Assembly: GCF_946151055.1 (NCBI RefSeq)
Contig: NZ_CAMGYZ010000010.1
Coordinates: forward strand, 85,016-149,015
Direction of reading: 5' to 3'
DNA from: Bacillus sp. Marseille-Q3570
GTDB lineage: Bacteria > Bacillota > Bacilli > Bacillales > Fictibacillaceae
DNA: 64,000 nt
Part shown: positions 28,101 to 36,151 of the stretch, one piece after another
Numbering within the stretch: position 1 is the first letter of the stretch
Layout: the number at the start of each line of letters is the position of its first letter
Notes under the pieces: generated by a model
Database searches by the model: none
What the model was told of the DNA's origin: nothing
What the model saw: only the letters and a program-made list of their open reading frames with translations
Position numbers and translations under genes: made by a program

Positions 28101-28208
28101 CCAGCTGTTTATATGTTATACAGCGACATCGGCAGAGGGTTCAAACGAATCTTCAGAAGGAAAAAGAAGCATAAGAAAAAGGAAGAAGCTGTAGAACAAG
28201 CAAGCTGA
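25152..28208 (+). CDS. RND efflux permease, SwrC/AcrB-like
   Basis: Proton-driven RND pump of 1018 aa. It begins MRLLQLFLKRKIIVGLLF, has two large extracytoplasmic loops and the 12-helix RND layout; LALGLGIGMMVDSSIVILE carries the proton-relay Asp in helix 4, and GMGIIMLIGIVLNNAILLID the second repeat. Bacillus SwrC (YerP), exporting surfactin and giving bile-salt resistance, is the closest type. GGGGGAG precedes ATG 25152; earlier in-frame codons from 25128 lack a site. It is a single-gene unit with its own terminator and no membrane-fusion protein. Confidence 0.9.
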   Translation: MRLLQLFLKRKIIVGLLFVFVLITGSFATMKLDKELMPPVDFDGAFVDVMAGEMNAFEVERLITNPIEQRLSGIEGVEEINSTTNIGRVSFELAFESGRGDDVFREVESTLNAMQPELPGVEDVHAMKFSTNQPFEFYMSLSNGSMEEMTKFAKETLKPRLEELPEVREVDFMGLEEKEVLVELDRAKLLEYQLDPSQIMGLIQSENAESSLGELSDDENRPTLRWDTAFTNVDDLKNLHIPTADGIETLDTFADIKLQASENTSSVWKDGSDEFIFVQVGRVADVTQIEMAEAVRAEVSKIREDNEVQGFNLDEVVAQADYVEDAISGVTDNIIIGAIVALVILLLFLRNIRATIIIGLSIPTSVLLTFLSMWLLNYSFNMLSLIALGLGIGMMVDSSIVILESIYRKKEQGFENVQAVLEGTREVATAVFASMLTTIVVFLPIGLMGGEVGKFMIILSVVIAVTLISSVIIAFTLIPTLSENFLRLKKKKEHQKENLLIRKYGSTVAWMSKKKRNRFGMIGLFFLILVSSLFLVTKIPMTIMPDMYNRYSEVMINLEPGVSLDDRREVVEELSERLSSIQDVDSHYVIDSGNFFFLLINMTKDDAVTREQADVNEDILNSLRELSDSHPVKNVADVMSAGGGSPVQINVKGENFEDLRLITDDLTAELSKIDGIVGVTSTNERQSLEQRIVLKQDVIEDDGLTSQQIKQSIEQLSMVMPIGEMNTEGEIVPIKLGINEKLTTQADLLDLEIPTAAGMKKLSNYVELESAEVPNQISHLDGERFVTIQADIEGRDLGAINRDVQKVIDSYDSSSGYTVATAGDLEQQQELIQEMLMILAIAIFLVYVVMAIQFNNLSHPLVVMSVIPMTVVGVILGLFITQSELSTMSGMGIIMLIGIVLNNAILLIDRTKQLRNAGYNAAEALIEAGKNRMRPIFMTTLTTAGAMMPLAFATGASGNYQAPLAIVVISGLLFATMITLVLIPAVYMLYSDIGRGFKRIFRRKKKHKKKEEAVEQAS

Positions 28209-28223
28209 GGTTGTTAAAAGTGG

Positions 28224-28258
28224 AACCACATCGGTCGGAATGGCCGGTGTGGTTTTTT
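28224..28258 (+). terminator. Terminator after RND pump
   Basis: Stem AACCACATCGGTC/GGCCGGTGTGGTT (with G-T pairs) followed by TTTTG. Confidence 0.88.
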
Positions 28259-28404
28259 GTTAATAAACGTACTAGGTTTCGTATAGTATTTGATTTAAAT
28301 AAGCCGTACCTTCACCCCTCAACGGATCGATGTGCGTCTATATTTTATTCCCGGCTTATTAAACTAAAGTCCCCCGATTGAGAAAGAATGACTTATTTTA
28401 AAAC

Positions 28405-28591
28405 CTAACGGACACAGGGGGCCTTATTTTTATGAAATACATGTGTTTATATAATCTAACGGACATAGGAGACCTTATTGGCTCCAAAATCATCAAAAAC
28501 AATAGACTTTTTTACGAATAACGTCTCTGGTGTCCGTTAGCAAACTGAAATTGGCTTTTTTGTCACAAATAACGGCTCTCCTGTCCGTTAA
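28405..28591. repeat. Four TAACGGACA repeats, two direct and two inverted
   Basis: About 25-bp copies of the form CTAACGGACAYAGGRGRCCTTATT at 28405-28430 and 28456-28480, and inverted copies at 28517-28540 and 28567-28591. The pairs can fold into long hairpins. A partial relative (CACAAATAACGG) occurs near 42601. The 765-base gap 28209-28973 holds this group, one hairpin element and the LacI-gene promoter region, but no gene I can support. Confidence 0.75.
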
Positions 28592-28810
28592 GCCCCATCT
28601 GTATTCCTTCTTCAACAATGCTGTCATATAATTTAACGTTCTATTTGAGCAATAATCCTTATTTATCAACAAAAATAGTGCCGCAAATTGCTATGCAATT
28701 CGGGGCACATTTTAGTCTGCGTTATTAATGTTTGTGATAGGTAACGGAACAGGTTAACCAATTGTTCTGGTTTTCTATTGAACAAAGTTCATTTGTCACA
28801 GACTCTTCTG

Positions 28811-28866
28811 TATAAGCCCAACTAAGGCTCAGCCTGCGCCAGAGGCTTGGCTTTGCAAGTTTTCTA
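28811..28866 (+). repeat. Dispersed hairpin element, copy 1
   Basis: Begins TATAAGCCCAACTAAGGCTCAG and ends GGCTTGGCTTTGCAAGTTTTCT. It shares the core of the copies at 42076, 49014, 52036 and 56000, but lacks the flanking AAAGAAA arm. Confidence 0.8.
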
Positions 28867-28945
28867 ACATGGACTACCAAAACTAATTTTCAGAAAATTG
28901 TTGACATGAAGTTATTTTTTTATTAAGGTGTTAGACAAGAAGTTG

Positions 28946-28959
28946 TGAATACGTATTCA
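28946..28959 (+). promoter_or_regulatory. LacI-family operator, site 1
   Basis: TGAATACGTATTCA, a perfect 14-bp palindrome 15 bp before the LacI-type gene, suggesting autoregulation. A second identical copy lies at 29996. Confidence 0.8.
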
Positions 28960-28973
28960 TAGGAGAAAAGGCT

Positions 28974-29972
28974 ATGGTCTCATCAAAAGATGTTGCAAAA
29001 CACGCTGGAGTTTCCCAGTCTACAGTATCAAGAGTTATGAATGATCCATCGAAAGTCAGCAAGGTGGCACGTGAGAGCGTTATTAAAGCTATGGAGGAAT
29101 TGAACTATCGTCCGAATTCCATTGCTCGCTCCCTCGTTAATAAGAAGACAAAGTCGATCGCATTGATTTCTGGTCCATTACACAACCCATTTTTCGTGGA
29201 AACGACTACTTCAATCGTCAACTATGCTAAGCGACATGGTTATCATACGAATGTTCACTTCGAGAATTATGGAGATAACATGTCTGTTTATAAAGATGTG
29301 CTCAGCCACCAGGTTGACGGGATCATCCTTTCTTCGATTTTCTACGACGATCCGATTTTCGAAGAATTGCAGAAGCTTGAAATCCCATCTATGATGTTCA
29401 ATCGTAAACATCGTAAAGGCGGGCATTTTGTCGAGATTGATAACATCGCTGCCGGAAAGATGGCGACTGAACACCTATTGGAACTTGGACATAGAGATAT
29501 CGCCTGGATTGGAGGAGGTTTGAAAACGTCGACTTTCCACGGTAGGAACAAAGGGTATCATGATGCTCTTGCTGTACGAGGAATTGAAGTGCCCGATCAT
29601 TTTATCCAAGTGACAGACACAACAGCTGGAGAAATCCAACGGGCATTGGAATCAATGCTAGCTAGAAAACGTCGTCCAACTGCCATTTTTGCTGCTACGG
29701 ATTCGATTGCTATTTTCATTCTCGACTACCTTCATGAAAAAGGGTATTCCGTCCCGGAAGATATCAGCATGATCGGAATGGATAATATCGAATGGAGCTC
29801 CCATAAAAGTTTCAATTTGACAACAGTTGGACCTGGAAGTTCAGAAAACCTTGGCCAATTGGCGATTGAAAACTTATTAGATTTAATGGAATTAGAAAAG
29901 ATTGAGGAAGAAATCAATATTACGATTCAACCAGAATTGTATATCAGAGAGACAACAAAGGAACTTACCTAG
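28974..29972 (+). CDS. LacI-family transcriptional regulator
   Basis: A 332-aa repressor with the LacI headpiece at the N-terminus (SKDVAKHAGVSQSTVSRVMNDPSKVS, then a hinge NYRPNSIARSLV) and a periplasmic-binding-protein-like sugar domain (GIILSS, IAAGKMATEHLLELGHRDIAWIGG, AIFAATDSIA, SMIGMDNIEW). AGGAGAAAAGG precedes ATG 28974. It lies between two identical perfect palindromes (28946 and 29996) and probably represses itself and the downstream aldehyde dehydrogenase operon. The inducer is not known. Confidence 0.94.
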   Translation: MVSSKDVAKHAGVSQSTVSRVMNDPSKVSKVARESVIKAMEELNYRPNSIARSLVNKKTKSIALISGPLHNPFFVETTTSIVNYAKRHGYHTNVHFENYGDNMSVYKDVLSHQVDGIILSSIFYDDPIFEELQKLEIPSMMFNRKHRKGGHFVEIDNIAAGKMATEHLLELGHRDIAWIGGGLKTSTFHGRNKGYHDALAVRGIEVPDHFIQVTDTTAGEIQRALESMLARKRRPTAIFAATDSIAIFILDYLHEKGYSVPEDISMIGMDNIEWSSHKSFNLTTVGPGSSENLGQLAIENLLDLMELEKIEEEINITIQPELYIRETTKELT

Positions 29973-29995
29973 TCTCTCTCTTTTTTCAGATATTT

Positions 29996-30009
29996 TGAAT
30001 ACGTATTCA
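29996..30009 (+). promoter_or_regulatory. LacI-family operator, site 2
   Basis: TGAATACGTATTCA, identical to the site at 28946, 22 bp before the aldehyde dehydrogenase start; it marks this operon as the regulator's target. Confidence 0.8.
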
Positions 30010-30031
30010 TAAAAGAGTGGAGGGGAAATTT

Positions 30032-31462
30032 ATGAAAAAAGGCTTATTTATTGATGGTAAAGAAGTTGTATCTACGAATACGTATGCAGTCATACAGCCG
30101 CATACAGAAGATGAAATCGCCCGGGTGGCAGATGCAACAGAGCAGGAAATGCAGAAAGCTATCGATCATGCGTATGAAGCTTTCGAAGAAATGAAAGCGC
30201 TAACAGCGAATGAACGTGCTGAAATACTTTATAAAGCTGCTGATTTACTGGAGGAGAATAAAGAAGATTTTTCCAGAGTTATTGCGTTAGAAGCCTGTAA
30301 GCCGATTACTGCCGCAAGAGGAGAAATTGACCGCTCAGTGCAAACCTTGCGTTTTTCCGGAGAAGAGGCGAAGCATATTGCTGGTGAATACATTCCGCTC
30401 GATGCAGCAAAAGGAGGAGAAGGGCGCGATGCTTACACGATCCATGAGCCGATCGGTGTAGTCGGCGCTATCACGCCATTCAACTTTCCGCTTAATCTCG
30501 TCGTTCATAAAGTCGGACCAGCGCTTGCTTCGGGGAACACGATCATTGTAAAACCAGCAGAGCAAACACCGCTTACAAGCTTGAAGTTAGCTGAACTGTT
30601 TACAAAGGCTGGCTTACCTGATGGTGCTTTCAATGTCGTTCCAGGTGAAGGTCCTAAGCTCGGAAAAGTGATGCTCGATGACCCTCGTGTCCAAAAGATT
30701 TCTTTCACAGGTAGCCCTCAAGTCGGAAAGCTGATCAAAAGCCAGGCAGGATTGAAAAGGGTGACGCTTGAACTTGGGAGTAATTCTGCCCTTTATGTGG
30801 ATGCTTCTGTAAAGGATTCACTTGAGCAAGTAGCTGAAAAGGCAGTTACTGGTGCATTCATCTACAATGGTCAGGTTTGTATCAGTACTCAACGAATTTA
30901 TGTCCATGAAGATGTGTTTGAAGGTTTTAAACAATCTTTTGTTGAGAAAACGAATAAAGTGACGTTTGGCGATCCGCTTGATGATAAGACGATGGTGACC
31001 AGCTTGATCAACCGAAAATCACAAGAACGTATTCTAAGTTGGATTGATGAAGCAATTGAAAATGGAGCGACTCTTCTGACGGGAGGAGAGAGGAAAGCGA
31101 GTGGTATTCTCCCGACGGTCCTAACAGGTATTCAAACATCGGACAAGGTGTCCTGTCAGGAGATTTTCGGGCCTGTCGTGGTTTTACAACCAGTCGAAAA
31201 TCATGAGGAAGCTCTTCGCATGATGAACGAAAGTGATTTCGGTCTAAATGCAGGGGTTTTCACAAACAACTTGCAACAAGCACTGAAGATCGCTCATGGT
31301 CTTGATGTCGGACAAGTCCTTGTAAATGATGTTCCTACGACCCGATTCGATCACATGCCATACGGAGGGGTGAAGGATTCCGGTTATGGGCATGAGGGAA
31401 TCAAATACGCCATTAAAGAGATGACACGGCTTAAGATGATCAGCCTGAACTACCGCTTTTAA
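30032..31462 (+). CDS. Aldehyde dehydrogenase, substrate unknown
   Basis: NAD(P)+-dependent ALDH of 476 aa. Family marks: TPFNFPLNLVVHKVGPAL, the Rossmann FTGSPQVGK, the general-base Glu in TLELGSNS and the catalytic Cys in NGQVCISTQR, with PYGGVKDSG near the end. The lactaldehyde/phosphonoacetaldehyde branch is similar in style. ATG 30032 follows GTGGAGGGG. It is first in a LacI-controlled operon with a symporter, an iron alcohol dehydrogenase and a malate/tartrate dehydrogenase, so it probably oxidises an aldehyde made by the alcohol dehydrogenase. Confidence 0.9.
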   Translation: MKKGLFIDGKEVVSTNTYAVIQPHTEDEIARVADATEQEMQKAIDHAYEAFEEMKALTANERAEILYKAADLLEENKEDFSRVIALEACKPITAARGEIDRSVQTLRFSGEEAKHIAGEYIPLDAAKGGEGRDAYTIHEPIGVVGAITPFNFPLNLVVHKVGPALASGNTIIVKPAEQTPLTSLKLAELFTKAGLPDGAFNVVPGEGPKLGKVMLDDPRVQKISFTGSPQVGKLIKSQAGLKRVTLELGSNSALYVDASVKDSLEQVAEKAVTGAFIYNGQVCISTQRIYVHEDVFEGFKQSFVEKTNKVTFGDPLDDKTMVTSLINRKSQERILSWIDEAIENGATLLTGGERKASGILPTVLTGIQTSDKVSCQEIFGPVVVLQPVENHEEALRMMNESDFGLNAGVFTNNLQQALKIAHGLDVGQVLVNDVPTTRFDHMPYGGVKDSGYGHEGIKYAIKEMTRLKMISLNYRF

Positions 31463-31477
31463 AATGAGGTGATAAAA

Positions 31478-31969
31478 ATGAAGGCGTTACCAATTCAAGA
31501 CAGGCAATCCAATAACCCTAGAGAGCTATTACTCTATTATCCGTACCTTTTTTCAAAGTGGAATGTGGAGTACAAGCCGTTCATAGGTCGTAAAAGAACC
31601 GATCTCCGTTTCCTGATGACCAATCTTGTAAGAGGTGAAACATCGATGTTGGATCAGCTTCTTGAGACGGAAAATACAGAGATCGACCCTGAAATCATCC
31701 TTTCTCAAAAATGGACTGCGAACGATGCGTTAGAAGAAGGGCATGAATTTCTAAGAAGGCACTACATTCATAAAATCCGTTCCTGGAGTGTTCCGAAAAT
31801 CAACCAGGTTGAATCTTTTCTAATCTACTTGCCTTACGAGATCTATATAGAGGAGGTGAAGAAAAAGCCTCAACTTATACTCTATGAGTCTATCTCGGCA
31901 CAAATTGATAGAGTTGATCGCTATCCTGAAATTAAAAATTTCTTAAATACAAGGGGTGTATGTTCATGA
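31478..31969 (+). CDS. Protein of unknown function in LacI-controlled operon
   Basis: A 163-aa soluble protein I do not recognise. It has no signal peptide or membrane segment, is rich in charged and aromatic residues (LLLYYPYLFSKWNVEY, HYIHKIRSWSVPKI, FLIYLPYEIYIEEVKKK), and ends in a Cys near the C-terminus. ATG 31478 follows GAGGTGAT. Its stop overlaps the start of the next small gene by 4 nt (ATGA-type coupling), placing it firmly in the operon with the transporter and dehydrogenases. No function is proposed. Confidence 0.75.
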   Translation: MKALPIQDRQSNNPRELLLYYPYLFSKWNVEYKPFIGRKRTDLRFLMTNLVRGETSMLDQLLETENTEIDPEIILSQKWTANDALEEGHEFLRRHYIHKIRSWSVPKINQVESFLIYLPYEIYIEEVKKKPQLILYESISAQIDRVDRYPEIKNFLNTRGVCS

Positions 31970-32064
31970 CGTTCTTATATATTATGGCAACTCTCATTTT
32001 GGGAACTTGGGGTATCATGGCTTTCATTTTATTCAAGACAAACCTATTAGATGACAAAGAGTGA
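31966..32064 (+). CDS. 32-aa symporter small accessory protein
   Basis: A short gene, MTFLYIMATLILGTWGIMAF then ILFKTNLLDDKE, with one transmembrane helix and a short acidic tail. It overlaps the previous stop by 4 nt, and GTGAGGGGTG at its end is the ribosome binding site of the symporter 13 nt on. Position and shape match the small accessory proteins found directly upstream of SSS-family symporters. It is probably needed for the symporter's membrane assembly or activity (inference). Confidence 0.75.
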   Translation: MTFLYIMATLILGTWGIMAFILFKTNLLDDKE

Positions 32065-32076
32065 GGGGTGTAGACT

Positions 32077-33573
32077 ATGGAAAATGCGATTGTGACTTAT
32101 TCTTGGATTCTGATGTCCGTCTTTTTGCTTGGCATGATCATATTCGGATATATCGGGATGAGGAAAACAAAGAACTCGGATGACTTCGCGACAGCGCGTT
32201 CGAGTTATGGACCGATGACGGTAGCCCTCGTCATTGCTGCAGGTGTCTCGAGTGGATCTACTTTCATGGGGATGCCGGGGCTTGCTTATGACCTTGGCAC
32301 ACCGAGTCTTTGGTACCCACTTTTGTATCCGATTGCAACAGTGTTCGGGATGCTGTTTGTGGCAAAAGCGATCAAACGTTATGGGGATGAATTCGGAACA
32401 CGTACTATCCCTGAGTTTTTAGGAGATCGCTTTAATAGTGAATTTTTACGTATTGTACTGACGATCATTTCAATTCTCTTGATTTTCTATGTCGTCTCTC
32501 AATTTGTTGCGGCTGCAACGATGTTCCAGACTATGATGGGTGTGAAATATGAAGTGGGGCTTTTCATCACTGGTATCGTCCTTGCGATCTATGTTTTCAT
32601 GGGTGGCTCACACTCAGATATCATGACCGATGCAGTCCAAGGGTTCTTGATGGTCATCACCGCACTGGTTGTATTACTTTGCTTTTTATTTAGTGTCGGT
32701 GTGGATGGTAATTTTGGTGATATGATTCAACTTATCAAAGAACGAAACCCAACTGGAGCTTTCGATCAACTTTTCATTCCTGGGGATAATACGTATGGAG
32801 CTTTCTGGCTTGTAGCGTTGCTATTCGTTGCCCACTTGCCGTTCAGTGTCCTGCCGCACCTTGGTAATAAATTCATGGCGGTCCGATCGAACAAGGAAAT
32901 GAAGAAGCTCATTATGTATTGTACGATTTTCGCGACAATCTTGCCGCTAATGGCTCTTGGTGGAATGTTGGGTATAGCGGTTATAGATCCAGGGGCGAAT
33001 ATTGCACCAGACCAAATTATCCCTGTACTCTTCAGTGAAATATTCCCACCGTTTGTAGCTGCATTTTTTGCGGTTGCCGTCTTATCTGCGGTAATGTCCA
33101 CATCAGATGGTTTGATTGTTTCATTGACACAGTTGCTTGCTAATGACCTGTATCGCAAAACGATTGTGCCGCGGATCAAAATTTCAAAAGAGAAGGCTGA
33201 AAGGAACGAGCTGCTGATCAGTCGATACTCAACTTTCCTAGTGATCATTGCAGGTATTATGTTTGCCTGGTCGCCGCCGAAATTTTTATCTGTATTCATG
33301 TGGATTGGGATCGGTGGAATTGTATCTGCGACAGCAGGACCGCTGATCGTAGGAGCACTATGGAAACGTGCTACCAAGAAAGGGGCGATCTTTTCATTGC
33401 TGGCAGGTACGTTGACTTATTGGTTCGTTTATTTGCCGTTCGGACTTAATTTTACAAATCCATTCGGTGCAGCAGGGCTTGGCGTTCTTGTTGGTATGAT
33501 TACCATGTTTGTCTATACGAAACTAGCAACACCTGTGGTTTCAGAAGAAAATGATGAACGGCTTACTGGGTAG
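32077..33573 (+). CDS. Sodium:solute symporter (SSS family)
   Basis: Na+-coupled importer of 498 aa with about 13 transmembrane helices, beginning with an external N-terminal helix as usual for SSS. Family features include GVSSGSTFMGMPGLAYDLG in helix 1-2, TIPEFLGDRFNS, the Na+-site region GGSHSDIMTDAVQG and AVMSTSDGLIVSLTQLLANDLY. The substrate is probably an organic acid or alcohol used by the neighbouring dehydrogenases, but cannot be read from sequence. GTGAGGGGTG precedes ATG 32077. Confidence 0.9.
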   Translation: MENAIVTYSWILMSVFLLGMIIFGYIGMRKTKNSDDFATARSSYGPMTVALVIAAGVSSGSTFMGMPGLAYDLGTPSLWYPLLYPIATVFGMLFVAKAIKRYGDEFGTRTIPEFLGDRFNSEFLRIVLTIISILLIFYVVSQFVAAATMFQTMMGVKYEVGLFITGIVLAIYVFMGGSHSDIMTDAVQGFLMVITALVVLLCFLFSVGVDGNFGDMIQLIKERNPTGAFDQLFIPGDNTYGAFWLVALLFVAHLPFSVLPHLGNKFMAVRSNKEMKKLIMYCTIFATILPLMALGGMLGIAVIDPGANIAPDQIIPVLFSEIFPPFVAAFFAVAVLSAVMSTSDGLIVSLTQLLANDLYRKTIVPRIKISKEKAERNELLISRYSTFLVIIAGIMFAWSPPKFLSVFMWIGIGGIVSATAGPLIVGALWKRATKKGAIFSLLAGTLTYWFVYLPFGLNFTNPFGAAGLGVLVGMITMFVYTKLATPVVSEENDERLTG

Positions 33574-33606
33574 ATAGATTTAGATAATAAATTTGGAGGA
33601 GATACC

Positions 33607-34782
33607 ATGCATTCATTCGTTTCACCCTTAACATTGATAACAGGAGAAGGATCTGTCAAGAACGTAGCTGAGATCGTTCATAAGTTCAAAGCCAAAAAAG
33701 TGATGATTTTTGCAGATCCTGTCGTTGTTGAGGTAGGACTTTCTCAAGGGGTTGAAGAAGTATTGGAAACAGAAGGGGTAGAGTACTCCTTGTATACTGA
33801 GATCCAACCAGAACCACCTTTGAATGTGGGAGATGATGCCGTAAATGCGGTACGTGAATTTGGTGCAGACCTTGTCATCGGGATCGGTGGCGGAAGCTGC
33901 CTCGATATCACAAAAGCGGCTTCAGTACTTGCGAAAAATGAAGGAACTGTTGAGGAGTATTTGAATTTATCAGGTACGAAAACATTAAGTGACAGAGGCT
34001 TACCTAAAGTGTTGATCCCGACGACTGCCGGCACTGGAGCAGAGATTACAGATATCGCCGTATTCTCATTAGAAGATACGAAAGATGTAATCACACATGA
34101 GTATTTACTTGCAGATGTCGCGATTATCGATCCTGAGTTGACCTATACGTTACCATCAAGGGTGACTGCTTCAAGTGGAGTTGATGCATTGACACACGCA
34201 ATCGAAGCTTATGTCTCAGTAAACGCGACCGACCTTACAGATGCGCTCGCGCTTGAAGCGATTCGGAAAATAACGAAAAACCTCCGAACTGCAGTATGGC
34301 ATGGCTCTGATAAAGAAGCCCGGCGGGAAATGGCGTGGGGAAGCATGATCGCAGGGTTAAGCTTTTATAATGCTGGAGTAGCAGGCGTTCATGCATTGGC
34401 ATACCCGCTCGGTGGTTTGTTCAAAATTCCGCATGGTGAATCTAATGCGGTTCTACTACCTTATGTTTTCGATTATATTTGGCCAGCATGCTTACCGAAA
34501 ATGAAAGTGCTAGCTCATGAGTTCGGTCTACCGACGGAAGAAAAGAGTGATAGGGAGTTAGCGGTTTCTGTAGTAAAAGCGTTGCAAGATCTAGTAAAAG
34601 ATGTCGGGCTTCCAACGACACTGGAACAATACGGTATCAAAGAGAGTGATTTAGATACGCTTGCGAAAAATGGAATCGAGCAGAAACGCCTTCTTGTAAG
34701 AAGTCCGAAAAAATACACGTTAGAATCAACAAGAGATGTTTATGGAGCTGCCTTTAAGGGCGAGCTTAAGCTTGGTAAGTAA
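33607..34782 (+). CDS. Iron-containing alcohol dehydrogenase
   Basis: Group III Fe-dependent alcohol dehydrogenase, 391 aa. The NAD(P) loop GIGGGSCLD and PTTAGTGAE lie in the N-terminal half; metal ligands are in the regions GVDALTHAIEAYVS, GVHALAYPLGG and KIPHGESNAVLLPYV. The first residues FVSPLTLITGEGSV are family-typical. TTTGGAGGAG precedes ATG 33607, 33 nt after the symporter. It probably oxidises an imported alcohol or reduces an aldehyde in the same pathway as the aldehyde dehydrogenase at 30032. Confidence 0.92.
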   Translation: MHSFVSPLTLITGEGSVKNVAEIVHKFKAKKVMIFADPVVVEVGLSQGVEEVLETEGVEYSLYTEIQPEPPLNVGDDAVNAVREFGADLVIGIGGGSCLDITKAASVLAKNEGTVEEYLNLSGTKTLSDRGLPKVLIPTTAGTGAEITDIAVFSLEDTKDVITHEYLLADVAIIDPELTYTLPSRVTASSGVDALTHAIEAYVSVNATDLTDALALEAIRKITKNLRTAVWHGSDKEARREMAWGSMIAGLSFYNAGVAGVHALAYPLGGLFKIPHGESNAVLLPYVFDYIWPACLPKMKVLAHEFGLPTEEKSDRELAVSVVKALQDLVKDVGLPTTLEQYGIKESDLDTLAKNGIEQKRLLVRSPKKYTLESTRDVYGAAFKGELKLGK

Positions 34783-34793
34783 TTTATTATGTT

Positions 34794-34820
34794 GAGACCC
34801 CTGTTTTTTGGGGTTTCTTC
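34794..34820 (+). terminator. Terminator inside the dehydrogenase operon
   Basis: Stem GAGACCCC/GGGGTTTC followed by TTCTTC. The next gene starts 24 nt later, so partial read-through is likely. Confidence 0.6.
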
Positions 34821-34844
34821 TTCATTTACGTAGGAGGGCTTGAA

Positions 34845-35903
34845 ATGAAAACGTATGAGATCGGCGTTGTTCCAGGTGATGGAGTCGGAACAGAGGTCAT
34901 GCCTGGAACGTTAGACGTATTGGATACTTTGGCTGAGGTGCACGGCGGCTTCAAGTTCAAATATAGCCACTATCCATGGAGCTGTGAGTATTATCTCGAA
35001 CATGGTGAGATGATGCCTGAGGATGGATTGGAGAGGTTGTCACAGCATAATGCGGTTTTCCTGGGGGCTGTCGGGAATCCGAAGCTGGTTCCGGATCATA
35101 TTTCACTATGGGGGCTTTTGATCAAAATACGGCGGGAATTCGAGCAAGTGATCAATGTCAGACCAGCCAAGCAATTACCTGGCATCGAGTCTCCTCTTCA
35201 AAATCCGGACGGTTTTGATTTTGTCATTGTCCGCGAGAACAGTGAAGGGGAGTACAGTGAGGTGGGTGGTACGATTCACCGTGGTGAAGATGAAATTGCA
35301 ATCCAGAATAATATTTTTACGAAAAAAGGGACAGAGCGTGTGTTGCGGTTTGCGTTCGAGCTGGCGAAACAGCGGCGAGGAAAGCTGACGAGTGCGACGA
35401 AATCCAATGGTATCGTCCATTCGATGCCATTCTGGGACAGGACTGTAAAAGAAGTGGCAGATAATTATCCTGATATTGAGGTAGAATCAACGCATATTGA
35501 CGCGTTATCCGCCTTTTTTGTGACGAAGCCGGAGGCATTTGATGTTGTGGTCGCAAGCAATTTGTTCGGGGATATCCTGAGTGATATTGGTGCTGCGATC
35601 ATGGGCAGCATCGGTGTAGCCCCAGCAGCGAACATCAACTTGAACGGAAAATATCCATCTATGTTCGAACCTGTACATGGATCGGCTCCGGATATCGTCG
35701 GGAAAGGAATCGCGAATCCAATAGGGCAGATCTGGACCGGAAAAATGATGCTGGAGCATTTGGGTGAGAAAAAAGCGGCTGATCATCTTTTGAAGGCTGT
35801 GGAAGACGTTCTGGCAGATGGCGTCAAAACCCCGGATTTGAAAGGGAATGCGATAACTACTGATGTCATCAGCGAAATCAAAACGCGTATAACTGGATTG
35901 TAA
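34845..35903 (+). CDS. Tartrate/D-malate dehydrogenase (isopropylmalate dehydrogenase family)
   Basis: NAD+-dependent beta-decarboxylating dehydrogenase of 352 aa, acting on tartrate, D-malate or a similar 2-hydroxy diacid. Family motifs: PGDGVGTEVMP, GAVGNP, the substrate Arg pair in RREFEQVINVRP, VIVRENSEGEYSEVGG, and the Asp metal site in NLFGDILSDIGAAIMGSIGVAPAANIN; the last is the tartrate/D-malate rather than the LeuB form. A TAGGAGGG site precedes ATG 34845. Located at the end of the LacI-type cluster. Confidence 0.88.
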   Translation: MKTYEIGVVPGDGVGTEVMPGTLDVLDTLAEVHGGFKFKYSHYPWSCEYYLEHGEMMPEDGLERLSQHNAVFLGAVGNPKLVPDHISLWGLLIKIRREFEQVINVRPAKQLPGIESPLQNPDGFDFVIVRENSEGEYSEVGGTIHRGEDEIAIQNNIFTKKGTERVLRFAFELAKQRRGKLTSATKSNGIVHSMPFWDRTVKEVADNYPDIEVESTHIDALSAFFVTKPEAFDVVVASNLFGDILSDIGAAIMGSIGVAPAANINLNGKYPSMFEPVHGSAPDIVGKGIANPIGQIWTGKMMLEHLGEKKAADHLLKAVEDVLADGVKTPDLKGNAITTDVISEIKTRITGL

Positions 35904-35909
35904 AATGTG

Positions 35910-35940
35910 AGAGGATGGTCATGTCGCCATCCTCTTTTTA
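35910..35940 (+). terminator. Terminator after tartrate/malate dehydrogenase
   Basis: Stem GAGGATGG/CCATCCTC, loop TCATGTCG, then TTTTTA. Confidence 0.88.
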
Positions 35941-36077
35941 ATGTAGAAAGTGTGTCGGAAAAAGAAAGCGGTCTATAGTCGTTCTCCAGACGAGATTTGT
36001 CAGGTTGAGCTTGTAAAATCCTGTGATTTGAAGCAGATAAATGAAGGTTCTTCCATGTTTAATGTGAAAAATGGCAA

Positions 36078-36143
36078 ATCAGGTGTCAGGCACCGAAACG
36101 GATCCCTTGAGGGAGTAGGGTTATCAAAACATGCCAGGCACCA
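36078..36143. repeat. Two GTGYCAGGCACC palindromic motifs
   Basis: GTGTCAGGCACC near 36083 and ATGCCAGGCACC near 36130, related to the core of the tandem array at 39465-39696. The gap 35941-36151 otherwise shows nothing. Confidence 0.6.
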
Positions 36144-36151
36144 CCTACACT

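Noticed and set aside
28405..28591. CRISPR array
   Set aside because: Repeats occur in both orientations, with uneven spacers, and no cas genes are in the window.
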